Below are positions 16,665-25,728 of a stretch of DNA of 64,000 nucleotides, in pieces. Numbering within the stretch: position 1 is the first letter of the stretch; each line of letters starts with the position of its first letter. Source of the DNA: Tractidigestivibacter scatoligenes (GTDB taxonomy: Bacteria > Actinomycetota > Coriobacteriia > Coriobacteriales > Atopobiaceae); the NCBI RefSeq assembly GCF_001494635.1, contig NZ_LOJF01000011.1:186001-250000 (forward strand), written 5' to 3'. The notes under the pieces were generated by a model, which did no database searches, had not been told where the DNA came from, and worked only from the letters and a program-made list of their open reading frames with translations. The translations under genes were made by a program, and so were the position numbers.

Positions 16665-18841
16665 GAAGGATTTGGCGCATCTTCTGCCTTGACGTAAAGC
16701 ACGCCACCAAGAACATCATCGCACTTATCGTGTGCATTGGCCTCGTGGTCATTCCGTCGCTCTACGCGTGGTTCAACATCGCAGGCAGCTGGGATCCCTA
16801 CGGCAACACTGGCAACCTCAAGGTGGCCGTCGCCAACAGCGACGAGGGCTACCAGAGCGACACCATCCCCGTGAAGATAAACCTCGGCGAGCGCGTGGCA
16901 TCGGACCTCTCACAGAAGACGACCATCGGCTACGTGGTCACAACCGAGGACGATGCCGTCGAGGGTGTGCGTAGTGGCAAGTACTATGCGGCAATCGTGA
17001 TTCCCGAGGACTTCACCAAGGACATGCTCACGGTCTTCTCTGACGACATCCAGCAGGCGACCATTGTCTACTACAGCAACCAGAAGGAGAACGCCATCGC
17101 GCCCATCGTGACCGACAAGGCCGCGACATCCGTGAAGAACAGCATCCAAACCGACTTTGCACAGAGCCTGGGCGAGATGGGCGCGGGCGCCCTCTCCGAG
17201 ATCTCTGGCTACGTGAGCGACGACCAGCTCATGGATATCAGCAAAAACCTGAGCGACGCCATCTCGCGGGCCTCAACCGACCTGCGCACCGTCTCGGCGC
17301 ACATGGGCGTCTACTCGAGCCTGCTTTCCTCGGCCGGGTCGATCATCGACTCCTCCTCCACCCTGCTCTCGGGGACGGACTCCTCTACCCAGGACGTGCG
17401 AGACGCGCTGGCTGAGTCCGCCCAGGGCGTGCGCAAGGTGGGAGACTCCGTGGACACCGCAACCGCCGCCATTGACGAGGCGCTCTCCACAAGCAAGAAG
17501 AGTTTCGACTCCGTCTCTGACGCGGTGGATACCGCCTTTGACACTGCGAAGACAGACGCCTCGGATGGCGCGGCCAAGCTCCGCGACATCGCGACGCGCA
17601 TCGACGCGCACGCCGATGCCTACCAAGAGCTTGACGACAGCCTCAAGTCGCTCCAGGAGCTACTCCCCGAGGACATGAAATCGCTCCTCGACCCCACAAT
17701 CTCGCGCGTGGAGGGTGTCATCTCCACGCAGCGTGCGATGGCAGAGCGCCTGCGCACCTCGGCGACCAACCTCGAGAACGGCGTGAGCGACGCCGAGAAG
17801 GACCACGAGGACGTCAAGGCCCTCATCCAGCAGGACGCTCAGGAGATCGAGGACGCAAAGAGCAGCTTTGACTCCGACCTGCGTACGCAGCTCTCGGACC
17901 TTGCCAACTCTATCGACACCGCATCCACTGCGGCCAACACGGTCTCGATCAAACTCGAGAACACCGTGAGCGACGTGAGCGAGGCGGCGTCTCTCACTTC
18001 CGGCAACCTCGCGGACATGAAGAACCTGCTCGACTCCTCCGCCGAGCAGGTCAACGGCATGGCCGATGACCTCGACGACCTCTCCTCGCGCCTCACCGCG
18101 GCGCTTGAGTCCGGCGACGCGCAGCAGGTGCGCCAGATCCTCTCGGCAAACCCCAGCGACCTTGCCACCTTCCTCTCACAGCCTGTGGGACTCGACCGCG
18201 TGGCGATCTACCCCATTGCCAACACCGGCTCGGCCATGGCCGGCTTCTACACCACGCTTGCGCTGTGGGTGGGCGCCGTCGTCCTTGTCGCCATGCTCAA
18301 GGTGCAGGTCTCGGACGCCGAGCTTGCCCAGGCGGATGCCCGTCCGCGCCACGCCTACCTGGGGAGGCTTCTCCTCTTTGACCTGCTGGGCATTCTCCAG
18401 GCGCTGCTCGTCTCGTTTGGTGACCTCTTCTACCTGGGTGTGCAGTGCGTCGACATGGTGGTGTTTGTGCTTACGTGCTGCCTCATGTCGGTGGTCTTCG
18501 TGAACATCATGTACGCGTTCACGGTCTCGTTTGGCGACGTGGGCAAGGCCATCTGCGTGTTCCTGCTGGTGATTCAGGTGGCGGGCTCTGGCGGCACCTT
18601 CCCGGTGGAGATGTTGCCCAAGGCATTCCAGACCTTCTATCCCACGCTTCCCTTTGTGCACGGGATTGCCACCTTGCACGAGTGCATAGGTGGGTTCTAT
18701 GGCTTCACCTGGGCGTTTGAGATGTTCATCCTGGGCATCTACGTGGTGCTCTCGCTCATCCTGGGGCTACTGCTGCGCAAGCCGGTCGTGCGTCTCAACA
18801 ACTGGATCATCGAGAAGCTCGAGTCCACAAAGATCATGTAG
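16661..18841 (+). CDS. YhgE/Pip-type membrane protein (second copy)
   Basis: Paralogue of the preceding protein, 726 aa. It has the same N-terminal TM and motif (VIPSLYAWFNIAGSWDPYGNT), a helical extracellular region with heptad-like Ser/Ala/Asp repeats, and a C-terminal block of about five TM segments from residue ~515. It lacks the charged tail. ATGA overlap with the upstream gene shows translational coupling, so the two probably form a heteromeric complex made in equal amounts (inference). The TetR regulator upstream is the likely control. Confidence 0.88.
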   Translation: MRRIWRIFCLDVKHATKNIIALIVCIGLVVIPSLYAWFNIAGSWDPYGNTGNLKVAVANSDEGYQSDTIPVKINLGERVASDLSQKTTIGYVVTTEDDAVEGVRSGKYYAAIVIPEDFTKDMLTVFSDDIQQATIVYYSNQKENAIAPIVTDKAATSVKNSIQTDFAQSLGEMGAGALSEISGYVSDDQLMDISKNLSDAISRASTDLRTVSAHMGVYSSLLSSAGSIIDSSSTLLSGTDSSTQDVRDALAESAQGVRKVGDSVDTATAAIDEALSTSKKSFDSVSDAVDTAFDTAKTDASDGAAKLRDIATRIDAHADAYQELDDSLKSLQELLPEDMKSLLDPTISRVEGVISTQRAMAERLRTSATNLENGVSDAEKDHEDVKALIQQDAQEIEDAKSSFDSDLRTQLSDLANSIDTASTAANTVSIKLENTVSDVSEAASLTSGNLADMKNLLDSSAEQVNGMADDLDDLSSRLTAALESGDAQQVRQILSANPSDLATFLSQPVGLDRVAIYPIANTGSAMAGFYTTLALWVGAVVLVAMLKVQVSDAELAQADARPRHAYLGRLLLFDLLGILQALLVSFGDLFYLGVQCVDMVVFVLTCCLMSVVFVNIMYAFTVSFGDVGKAICVFLLVIQVAGSGGTFPVEMLPKAFQTFYPTLPFVHGIATLHECIGGFYGFTWAFEMFILGIYVVLSLILGLLLRKPVVRLNNWIIEKLESTKIM

Positions 18842-18936
18842 GGAACGGATGCGGCCGCGAGGCACACAACGGGCGGCTGCGTCTTATACTTGAACGCTGA
18901 ATGCACGGCAGCAAGAGACTAACGAGAGGCACCATC

Positions 18937-20430
18937 TTGACAGACAACAGACACGTGCGCGTGCGCTTCGCGCCCTCCCCCACCGGAAAGCTCCACGTGG
19001 GCGGGGCTCGCACCGCAATCTACAACTGGGCATTTGCCCGCGCGAACCACGGCACCTTCATCCTGCGCATCGACGACACGGACCCAACCCGCTCGACCGA
19101 GGAGAACACCCAGATCATCCTGCGTGCCATGCGCTGGCTGGGCCTCGACTGGGACGAGGGTCCGGAGGTGGGCGGCGACTTTGGCCCCTACCGCCAGACC
19201 GACCGCATGCAGCTCTACCGCGACGCGGCGCAGCGCCTGTGGGACGAGGGCAAGGCCTACCCGTGCTTCTGCACGCCTGAGAAGCTCGCGGCCGACAAGG
19301 CTGCCGCCGAGGCGCGCCACGACCCCTTCCAGGGCTACCAGCGCACCTGCCGCGACATCGACCCCGCCGAGGCCAAGCGCCGCATCGACGCCGGCGAGCC
19401 CTACACCCTGCGCATCAAGGTCCCTCTCGATCGTGGCGACGTGGTGGTGCACGACGCGGTCCACGGCGACGTGACCTTCAACGCCCGCGAGCTGGACGAC
19501 TTCATCATCTTCCGCTCCGACGGCACCCCCACCTACAACTTTGCCACCGTGGTGGACGACGCCATGATGGGCATCACGCACGTCATCCGCGGCGATGACC
19601 ACCTTTCCAACACGCCGCGCCAGATCATGGTCTACGAGGCCCTGGGCGCGCCTGTGCCCACCTTCGCGCACATCTCGATGATTCTGGGGCCAGACGGCAA
19701 GAAGCTCTCCAAGCGCCACGGCGCGACCTCGGTCGAGGAGTACCGCGACGCCGGGTATCTCTCCGACGCCTTCGTGAACTACCTGGCGCTTCTCGGCTGG
19801 TCGCTCGACGGCGAGACTACCATCGTGCCGCGCGATGTGTTGGCGCGCGAGTTCTCGCTCGACCATGTCTCGAAGAACCCCTCGACCTTTGACCCCAAGA
19901 AGCTCGACGCCATCAACCAGGCCTACTACCTGGCCATGAGCGACCGCGAGTTCTCCGAGCGCGTGCTTGTGCCGGAGCTTCGCGCCGCCGGGCTCGAGCC
20001 GGCCGAGGGCGACCTTGCGCACGACGACGCCTGGTACGACCTGCTCTCCTCCATCCTGAAGCCCCGCACCGTGGTAGCTCCGGACGTGGTCGAAAAGGCG
20101 CGCTTCCTCTACCAGGGCAACGAGGTCGAGCTGGACGAGAAGTCCGTCGAGAAGAACCTGGCCAAGGCCGGGGCTCGCGGCTTTGTGACGGCCGCGACCG
20201 AGGCGCTTGAGGCACTCGGTGACGACGCCTGGCACGCCGACGCCATCAACGCCGCGCTCGAGGCACTGCCGGAGAAGCTTGGCGTCTCGAAGCGCAAGTT
20301 CTTTGGGGCCGTGCGCGTGGCCGCCTGCGGCAACCAGGTCTCGCCCCCGCTGGGCGAGTCACTCGAGCTTCTCGGGCGTGACTGCACGCTCGCGCGGCTC
20401 AGGCGCGCGGAGGGCATCGCAGCAGAGTAG
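18937..20430 (+). CDS. gltX: Glutamyl-tRNA synthetase
   Basis: Cytoplasmic class I synthetase charging tRNA-Glu (and possibly tRNA-Gln if a GatCAB route is used). It is 497 aa. The HIGH-type motif is in FAPSPTGKLHVGG, the KMSKS-type motif is KKLSKRHG, and an all-helical anticodon-binding domain forms the C-terminal third. The zinc-type Cys pair is reduced (CFCTPEKL). A TTG start at 18937 was chosen because gagagg lies 7 nt upstream; the in-frame ATG at 18901 has no ribosome site. A weak hairpin follows the stop. Confidence 0.94.
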   Translation: MTDNRHVRVRFAPSPTGKLHVGGARTAIYNWAFARANHGTFILRIDDTDPTRSTEENTQIILRAMRWLGLDWDEGPEVGGDFGPYRQTDRMQLYRDAAQRLWDEGKAYPCFCTPEKLAADKAAAEARHDPFQGYQRTCRDIDPAEAKRRIDAGEPYTLRIKVPLDRGDVVVHDAVHGDVTFNARELDDFIIFRSDGTPTYNFATVVDDAMMGITHVIRGDDHLSNTPRQIMVYEALGAPVPTFAHISMILGPDGKKLSKRHGATSVEEYRDAGYLSDAFVNYLALLGWSLDGETTIVPRDVLAREFSLDHVSKNPSTFDPKKLDAINQAYYLAMSDREFSERVLVPELRAAGLEPAEGDLAHDDAWYDLLSSILKPRTVVAPDVVEKARFLYQGNEVELDEKSVEKNLAKAGARGFVTAATEALEALGDDAWHADAINAALEALPEKLGVSKRKFFGAVRVAACGNQVSPPLGESLELLGRDCTLARLRRAEGIAAE

Positions 20431-20437
20431 GACCTGT

Positions 20438-20473
20438 GCGCCCGGAGCGATCGCTCGCCCCGGGCGCGCTCTT
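20438..20473 (+). terminator. Possible terminator after gltX
   Basis: Stem gcgcccgg/ccgggcgc (20438-20445 with 20460-20467) around a 14-nt loop, followed by gctctta. The T-tract is poor, so termination may be partial. Confidence 0.4.
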
Positions 20474-20535
20474 ATCGGCGCCGCTGCCGGCGGCGATACG
20501 TGGGCAAGAGTGGGTTCGAGACGAGAGGAGCGACA

Positions 20536-22131
20536 ATGGTCACGATGTCAGCGTTCGAGGTGCTTGGCCCCATCATGGTGGGTCCGTCCTCCTCACACAC
20601 CGCAGGTGCGCTGAGAATCGCGCTGGTAGCGCGCTCGCTTGCGCCCGCGCCCATCCGCCACGTGGACTTTGTCCTGTACAACTCGTTCTCGCGCACGCAC
20701 CTTGGCCACGGGACCGACCGCGCACTCGTCGCGGGCATTCTGGGGCTTGGACCGGCAGACATTCGAGTGAGGCGCTCCTTCGAGCTGGCGCGGGAGGCGG
20801 GCCTTGGCTTCACCATCACCGAGGGCGGCCGTGACGAGGGGCTTCACCCCAACACCGTCGAGATTCGCATGGAGTGCGAGGGCGGCTCGTCCATCTCGGT
20901 CACCGGAGAGTCGCTTGGCGGCGGCCGCGTACGCGTGAGCAGCATCGACGGCGTTCGCGTGAGCATCGCCGGAGACATGCCCACCATCTTCGTAGAGCAC
21001 CGCGACCTGCCCGGGGTACTCGCGGCGCTCACGCGGACGCTCTCGACAGCAAACGTGAACATAGCCACCATGAGCACCTTCCGGGAGGAGCGCGGCGGCA
21101 AGGCGTACACGGTCTTCGAGGTGGACGAGCCCGTGGGGGCACGCCTCCTCGAGCTTCTCGGCGCAAACGAGCACGTTGAGTTTGCCTCGCAGGTAAACGT
21201 TCCCGGCGCGGCCGGCGCGAGCGCTCCCGTGGAGTCGGGTCTCTCGTTTGCGAGCGGGTCGCAGTTGCTTGCTGCCTGCGGCGCGCGACAGCTCTCGATT
21301 GGCGAGCTCATGCGTGCGCGCGAGGTGGAGCTGACTGGCGATGCGGCCGGCACCTTCTCGCCCGACGCCGCCATGGCCCACGTGCTTGAGGTCATGCGCA
21401 GTGAGACAACAGAAGCCATCACGCGGCCCAAGGCTTCGCTGGGAGGGCTTCTCGGCGGGCAGGCTGCAAGCGTTGCGTCATGCGGCAAGGGCGGCCTTGC
21501 AGGGGCGCTGCTGGGGACCACGCTCACGCGGGCAACGGCGTTTGCCATGGCAACGCTTGAGCGATCGGCCACGATGGGCGTCATTGTGGCTGCCCCCACG
21601 GCCGGGAGCGCGGGCGTAGTGCCCGGGGCACTTCTCGCCTGCGCAGAGGCCACGGGCGCCGAGGACGCCGCCATTCGGCGTGCGCTGTGGAACGCGTCGG
21701 CCGTGGGTGCGCTCATCTCCACCAACGCGACGGTCGCCGGCGCCGAGGGCGGCTGCCAGGCCGAGGTAGGCACGGCCTCCGCCATGGCAGCAAGCGCGCT
21801 GGTGGAGCTTCTCGGCGGCACGCCCGCACAGTGTCTGGATGCCGCCTCGCTTGCGATTGCGAACACGCTGGGGCTGGTATGCGACCCCGTGGGAGGCATG
21901 GTGGAGTTTCCCTGCCAGGCGAGAAACGCAATGGGCGTTGCATGCGCGATGAGCTCGGCACAGCTGGCGCTCTCTGGGGTGGGATGCCCCATTCCGTTCG
22001 ACGAGGTGGTCGATGCCATGGCAGCCGTTGGGGCAGCACTTCCCGCGACGCTGCGCGAGACAGCCGAAGGCGGCCTTGCCGCCACGCCCACGGCGCGCGG
22101 GGGATGCCCTGGCTGCGGCGCGTGCGCGTAG
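20536..22131 (+). CDS. L-serine dehydratase, fused beta-alpha single chain (Fe-S type)
   Basis: Deaminates L-serine to pyruvate and ammonia with a [4Fe-4S] cluster; feeds amino-acid fermentation. It is 531 aa, one chain joining the SdaAB-like part (VLGPIMVGPSSSHTAGA, then an ACT domain near residues 150-220, DLPGVLAALTRTLS) to the SdaAA-like part. Cluster ligands are probably the Cys residues in EGGCQAE, LVCDPVGG and EFPCQARN. The extreme C-terminus CPGCGACA adds three more Cys and is unusual. The start at 20536 is preceded by gaggag at 5 nt; the upstream Met at 20500 has none. Confidence 0.92.
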   Translation: MVTMSAFEVLGPIMVGPSSSHTAGALRIALVARSLAPAPIRHVDFVLYNSFSRTHLGHGTDRALVAGILGLGPADIRVRRSFELAREAGLGFTITEGGRDEGLHPNTVEIRMECEGGSSISVTGESLGGGRVRVSSIDGVRVSIAGDMPTIFVEHRDLPGVLAALTRTLSTANVNIATMSTFREERGGKAYTVFEVDEPVGARLLELLGANEHVEFASQVNVPGAAGASAPVESGLSFASGSQLLAACGARQLSIGELMRAREVELTGDAAGTFSPDAAMAHVLEVMRSETTEAITRPKASLGGLLGGQAASVASCGKGGLAGALLGTTLTRATAFAMATLERSATMGVIVAAPTAGSAGVVPGALLACAEATGAEDAAIRRALWNASAVGALISTNATVAGAEGGCQAEVGTASAMAASALVELLGGTPAQCLDAASLAIANTLGLVCDPVGGMVEFPCQARNAMGVACAMSSAQLALSGVGCPIPFDEVVDAMAAVGAALPATLRETAEGGLAATPTARGGCPGCGACA

Positions 22132-22157
22132 GGCAGCAACCCCACATGAAACCGCTA

Positions 22158-22250
22158 CTTCGGCGTCATTTTGACGCCGAAGGGCAGGCTTTGGCAGCAA
22201 TCACGTACAAAGTCGCTGCTCGGGCGCCCTTTTTCTCGCCCAAGCGCGCA
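22158..22250. repeat. Dispersed intergenic repeat, copy A
   Basis: Begins with an 11-bp perfect hairpin (cttcggcgtca / complement, TTT loop) and continues through a segment containing atcacgtacaaa and ctcgggcgcc, then ctcgcc-aagcg. The same order of motifs is found twice in tandem at 60.07-60.23 kb. It sits between the serine dehydratase stop and the tRNA genes. The hairpin may double as a weak terminator for the dehydratase gene. Confidence 0.65.
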
Positions 22251-22358
22251 TTTTCGCAGCATGCATCTCCAAAGCCGTGCCGAAGGCGCCAGCGCCGGAG
22301 CCCTCAACCTCTACACACGAAAACAGGCCACCGGCATAGCCGATGACCTGTGACCTTT

Positions 22359-22435
22359 TGGTAGCCCGTAGCAGATTCGAACTGCTGATCTCCGCCTTGA
22401 GAGGGCGGCGTCCTAGGCCGCTAGACGAACGGGCC
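22359..22435 (-). tRNA. tRNA-Glu (CTC)
   Basis: Folds into a full cloverleaf on the minus strand: acceptor GGCCCGT with ACGGGCT, D arm GTC/GAC, anticodon stem CCGCC/GGCGG with loop CTCTCAA (anticodon CTC), T loop ttcgaat. The 3' CCA is encoded. It reads GAG codons, which dominate in this genome. It lies 21 bp after tRNA-Gln on the same strand. Confidence 0.93.
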
Positions 22436-22456
22436 ATATTCGGTTGACGGGGACAG

Positions 22457-22530
22457 TGGCTGGGATGGAGAGAATCGAACTCCCGTTGACGGAACCAGAA
22501 TCCGCTGTCCTACCGCTAGACGACATCCCA
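22457..22530 (-). tRNA. tRNA-Gln (CTG)
   Basis: Minus-strand cloverleaf: acceptor TGGGATG/CATCCCA, D arm GTC/GAC, anticodon stem GCGGA/TCCGT with loop TTCTGGT (anticodon CTG), T arm with ttcgatt. CCA is encoded. It precedes tRNA-Glu in the same direction and starts 90 bp after the end of the CCA-adding enzyme gene, so all three may share a transcript. Confidence 0.93.
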
Positions 22531-22620
22531 ATTAATGTCTGTCCTGTCTCAACGCGAGAAGATACTTTACGGCATACCTCACGGTATTGCAACCCTCAAT
22601 TCAAACTTTTTTTCGACGGC

Positions 22621-24018
22621 CTACTCTTTCTCACGCAGCCAGGCGAGAAGGGCTTCTCGGCTGTTCTCAACTCGTCCGTAGATCACGTCGTCAAGAAGCG
22701 CCGAGAGGGCATTGCCCACCTCAGGTCCCGGGGCTATTCCCAACTCACGCATCACGTCTCCCCCACCAACGGCAAGGTCGCGCACGCGAAACGCAGCCCC
22801 GTGTAAAAGCTCCGCAGAGAGCGCCTGCTCGAAAGCGCCCAGCTCCACCGCGCGCTGCGCGTAGGGCCGAGCCTTTGCGATGGCATCGGCCCGCTGGAGG
22901 TCGAGTAGCTGGTACGCAAGAGTGGGGGCCTCACCGGGCCGCGCCTGGTCAAGCCGCCGCAGGAGTCTCCGCACGCCCGCGGGAGATGCCGAGAGGTGCC
23001 GGTCATGATACCGGACGAGGGCCGCCGCCCGGCCTGCCACCTCATGCGGCAGAGCCAGACCGAGAAGCGCGTCCTTACAGAGGACCGCACCCGCACGCTG
23101 GTGGTCGCGGAAGTGCCCGCGGCCATTCTCGTCAACGGATGCGCACATGGGCTTACCTGCGTCGTGGAGAAGCGCTGCCCACCTAAGCGCCTGCGTGGGA
23201 ACGCCACCGGCAAACGCCTCGACGCCGGCACACACGCGAGCAGTGTGCTCCAGAAGGTCGTAGGCGTGGTAGGGACTCCGCTGGTCCAGGCCTCGCATGG
23301 GCATGAGCGCTGGCACAGCACGAGCGAGCACGGCAAACTCGTTTCGCAGCGCCCATGAGACGCGCCCGGAGGCAACGACGCCGTCCATCTCCTGCCCCAC
23401 GCGCTCGCGCGCAATGTCGTCGAGCTCCGGGGCGCATGCCACGAGCGCCGCCTGGGTGCGCGGCTCGACTTCAAACCCCAGCCTGCAGGCAAAGCGCACG
23501 GCGCGAAGCACCCGCAGCGCGTCCTCCTCGAAGCGCCGATACGGATCCCCCACCGCGCGCACCAGCCCGCGCGCAAGGTCTTCTCGTCCGCCAAAGAGGT
23601 CGAGAAGTCCGCGATCCGGGTGGTAGGCCATGGCATTCACCGTGAAGTCGCGACGGGCCAGGTCTTCTCGCACGTCGCGAACAAAGCGAACTTCATCTGG
23701 GTGGCGACGGTCTGAGTAGGTGCCCTCAACCCGATAGGTGGTCACCTCAACAGGCTGCCCATCAATAACGGCAGTCACGGTGCCGTGGGCCGTGCCCGTC
23801 TCGTGCACCTCGATGCCGGCAGCGCGAAGCACGCGCTCCGTCTCCTGCCAGGGCGCGGAGGTCGTCACGTCGATGTCGTGCATGGGCGCGCCGAGAAGCG
23901 CGTCGCGCACCCAGCCACCCACAACCCACGCTTCAAAGCTAGCATCCTCGAGTGCGTGCAGGACACGCAGGCCATAGTCCGGCACGGGATATGCGGGCGC
24001 GTCTCGCACGGTCTGCAT
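22621..24018 (-). CDS. cca: CCA tRNA nucleotidyltransferase / poly(A) polymerase family with HD domain
   Basis: Adds or repairs the CCA end of tRNAs (class II nucleotidyltransferase). It is 465 aa. The head contains GGWVRDALLG and the catalytic carboxylates in HDIDVTT; then RRDFTVNAMAY, the EEDALRVLRAVRFA neck, and an HD phosphohydrolase domain (LLHDAGKP) around residue 255. The start at 24018 was chosen from three close ATGs because gggagg lies exactly 6 nt before it. It is upstream of and parallel to the two tRNA genes. Both tRNAs already encode CCA, so the role is repair plus tRNAs lacking it. Confidence 0.92.
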   Translation of the reverse strand: MQTVRDAPAYPVPDYGLRVLHALEDASFEAWVVGGWVRDALLGAPMHDIDVTTSAPWQETERVLRAAGIEVHETGTAHGTVTAVIDGQPVEVTTYRVEGTYSDRRHPDEVRFVRDVREDLARRDFTVNAMAYHPDRGLLDLFGGREDLARGLVRAVGDPYRRFEEDALRVLRAVRFACRLGFEVEPRTQAALVACAPELDDIARERVGQEMDGVVASGRVSWALRNEFAVLARAVPALMPMRGLDQRSPYHAYDLLEHTARVCAGVEAFAGGVPTQALRWAALLHDAGKPMCASVDENGRGHFRDHQRAGAVLCKDALLGLALPHEVAGRAAALVRYHDRHLSASPAGVRRLLRRLDQARPGEAPTLAYQLLDLQRADAIAKARPYAQRAVELGAFEQALSAELLHGAAFRVRDLAVGGGDVMRELGIAPGPEVGNALSALLDDVIYGRVENSREALLAWLREKE

Positions 24019-24107
24019 GCGCATCCTCCCTGCTCTGGGCATTGGGTTACTTACGCACCGAAGTATAGCGCGCGCCGGCGAAATGGCCGTTTGCCGTTTG
24101 GCCTAAG

Positions 24108-24201
24108 AACCTCACACGTGTTGTTTCTTGTTTTATCAATGGCAAGAAAATCCCAGTTGTGCACCAGAAATAATAAAATAAGAAACAACACGTGTGAGGT
24201 T
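24108..24201. repeat. 29-bp inverted repeat (stem-loop element)
   Basis: Arms 24108-24136 and 24173-24201 match at 28 of 29 positions (starting aacctcacacgtgttg) around a 36-bp AT-rich centre. It lies between cca and the end of the MarR gene. The outer parts contain cacgtg. It is too long and AT-rich for an ordinary terminator; a MITE remnant or a structured 3' UTR are the alternatives. Confidence 0.8.
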
Positions 24202-24233
24202 ATGGAGCAGAGCGACGCACGCACGCCCACCCT

Positions 24234-24692
24234 CTATGCCTTTTCAAGCAGCCGAGCAACCGTGAGCATCGCCTGGTCGAGCTCCCTGCGCTCCGCATCG
24301 CTTAGGTGCGAATACAACTCGCGCGCCCGCTTGGAGCCTTCTGCGATGTGTCGATCAACGTACGCGCGGCCAGCATCGCTCAACGCAACAACATGGCCCC
24401 GCGCATCAGCATCATCCACACTCCTCGCAACGTAGCCGACCTGCTCCAGCCTGCCAGTCATTTTCGACACGTGCTGCTTCGAGGTGCGCAGCTCAATCGC
24501 CAACTCGTGCTGTCGCATGGTGCCACGCATGTATAGCAGCTCCAGCAGCTCCACCTGAGCCTGCCCAAGCTCCCCGCGATACGTATCCCGGTACGGCGCC
24601 ACAACCTTACCCTCGAAGGCAACGCGCATGCGGTACGCAGGCGAGAGGCCGGCGCCAGCCACGCCGGCCTCGCAAAGTCCACCCTCAGGCAT
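24234..24692 (-). CDS. MarR-family transcriptional regulator
   Basis: Dimeric winged-helix regulator of 152 aa. The DNA-binding part is ELLYMRGTMRQHELAIELRTSKQHVSKMTGRLEQVGYVAR, with the wing at DDADARGHVVALSDAGR. The ATG directly follows the TAG of the SDR gene (no spacer), so the two are co-translated. The Shine-Dalgarno (gagga) lies within the SDR gene. The palindrome upstream of the SDR gene is the expected binding site, which gives an autoregulated SDR-MarR unit (inference). Confidence 0.88.
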   Translation of the reverse strand: MPEGGLCEAGVAGAGLSPAYRMRVAFEGKVVAPYRDTYRGELGQAQVELLELLYMRGTMRQHELAIELRTSKQHVSKMTGRLEQVGYVARSVDDADARGHVVALSDAGRAYVDRHIAEGSKRARELYSHLSDAERRELDQAMLTVARLLEKA

Positions 24693-25493
24693 CTACCAGG
24701 TCCTCGATCCGGCCGAGCGGAACTGCGCCACGGTGGGGGCGTGCGAGTTCAAGCCACCATCCACGTTGATAACCTGGCCGGTGACGTAGGCGCTCTCGTC
24801 CGATGCGAAGTACGTGCACGCGTGTGCGATATCCGCGGGGCTTCCGTAGCGGTTGACCTCGATGTTGCTGAGAAAGACATCCTTGAGCTGCTGCGGAACG
24901 TGCGCCTCGTTCTGCGGGGTCACGATGAGTCCCGGTCGCACGCAATTGCAGCGGATGTTTTCCTTCCCGTACTGCAGGGCCACGGAGGAGGTGAGCATGT
25001 CCACGCCCGCCTTGCTGCAGGCGTAGGCAGTAGAGCCCAGGTCACCCGAGATAGACGCCATGGACCCAATGTTCACAATCGAGCCGCCGCCCGCGGCACG
25101 CATGTGCGGCAGGACCGCCTTGATCGCGTAGAACGTGCCGCGCACGCCAGAGGCGAACATCGCATCCCAGTCCTCGAGCGAGATCTCGTCCACGCGGCCG
25201 TCCTTGAGCCCCACACCCGCAGCGTTGTTCACCAAGACGTCGATGCTGCCATAGTCGCGCGCCGTGTCTGCCATAAGCGCATCCACGGTGGAGAGATCCG
25301 TGAGATCCATCCTGTGGAAGCTTGCGCTGCCGCCGTCAGCCACGATCTGGTCCACGACCTCCTGGCCACGAGCCTCTCGCCTGCCGCACACCACAACGTG
25401 CGCGCCCTCGGCGGCAAACTCCCGCGCAATCCCAATGCCAATGCCGCTGGTAGAACCCGTGACCACCGCCACCTTGCCCTTAAGCCTGTCCAT
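24693..25493 (-). CDS. Short-chain dehydrogenase/reductase
   Basis: Classical SDR, 266 aa, NAD(P)-dependent alcohol/ketone oxidoreductase. Cofactor motif TGSTSGIGIG, NNAAG stabilising motif, catalytic Ser in GSMASI and YACSK for Tyr-Lys. The C-terminal half resembles glucose 1-dehydrogenase or 7-alpha-hydroxysteroid dehydrogenase type SDRs (YFASDESAYVTGQVINVDGG), but sequence alone does not separate these; bile-acid use is possible in gut Coriobacteriia. The extra C-terminal ~20 residues (APTVAQFRSAGSRTW) are unlike the family. First gene of the SDR-MarR unit. Confidence 0.88.
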   Translation of the reverse strand: MDRLKGKVAVVTGSTSGIGIGIAREFAAEGAHVVVCGRREARGQEVVDQIVADGGSASFHRMDLTDLSTVDALMADTARDYGSIDVLVNNAAGVGLKDGRVDEISLEDWDAMFASGVRGTFYAIKAVLPHMRAAGGGSIVNIGSMASISGDLGSTAYACSKAGVDMLTSSVALQYGKENIRCNCVRPGLIVTPQNEAHVPQQLKDVFLSNIEVNRYGSPADIAHACTYFASDESAYVTGQVINVDGGLNSHAPTVAQFRSAGSRTW

Positions 25494-25585
25494 GCTACTG
25501 CCTCCTCAATGCTGGTCTCTCGACTTTGGCGCCGACGCGCGGTCAACGCCGTCTTTCGTTGGTGCAAGGATACCCATGCGAGAAA

Positions 25586-25601
25586 GTCATATACATATGA
25601 C
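25586..25601 (-). promoter_or_regulatory. Candidate MarR operator / SDR promoter
   Basis: 16-bp palindrome gtcatatacatatgac, 93 bp upstream of the SDR start. On the minus strand it overlaps a possible -10 (TATGTA) placed 16 nt after TTGTCT, so a bound MarR dimer would block transcription. The 235-bp gap to pepC shows nothing else clear. Confidence 0.5.
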
Positions 25602-25728
25602 CAATTACTATCGAGACAATAGCTGTCGAGAATGGCTCCACACGGGGTACCAATTTCAGGTACGCACACGCGCGTGATATGCTTCGATGTGGATTACGTC
25701 GCGCAAACACAAGTCACTAGGAGGAACA

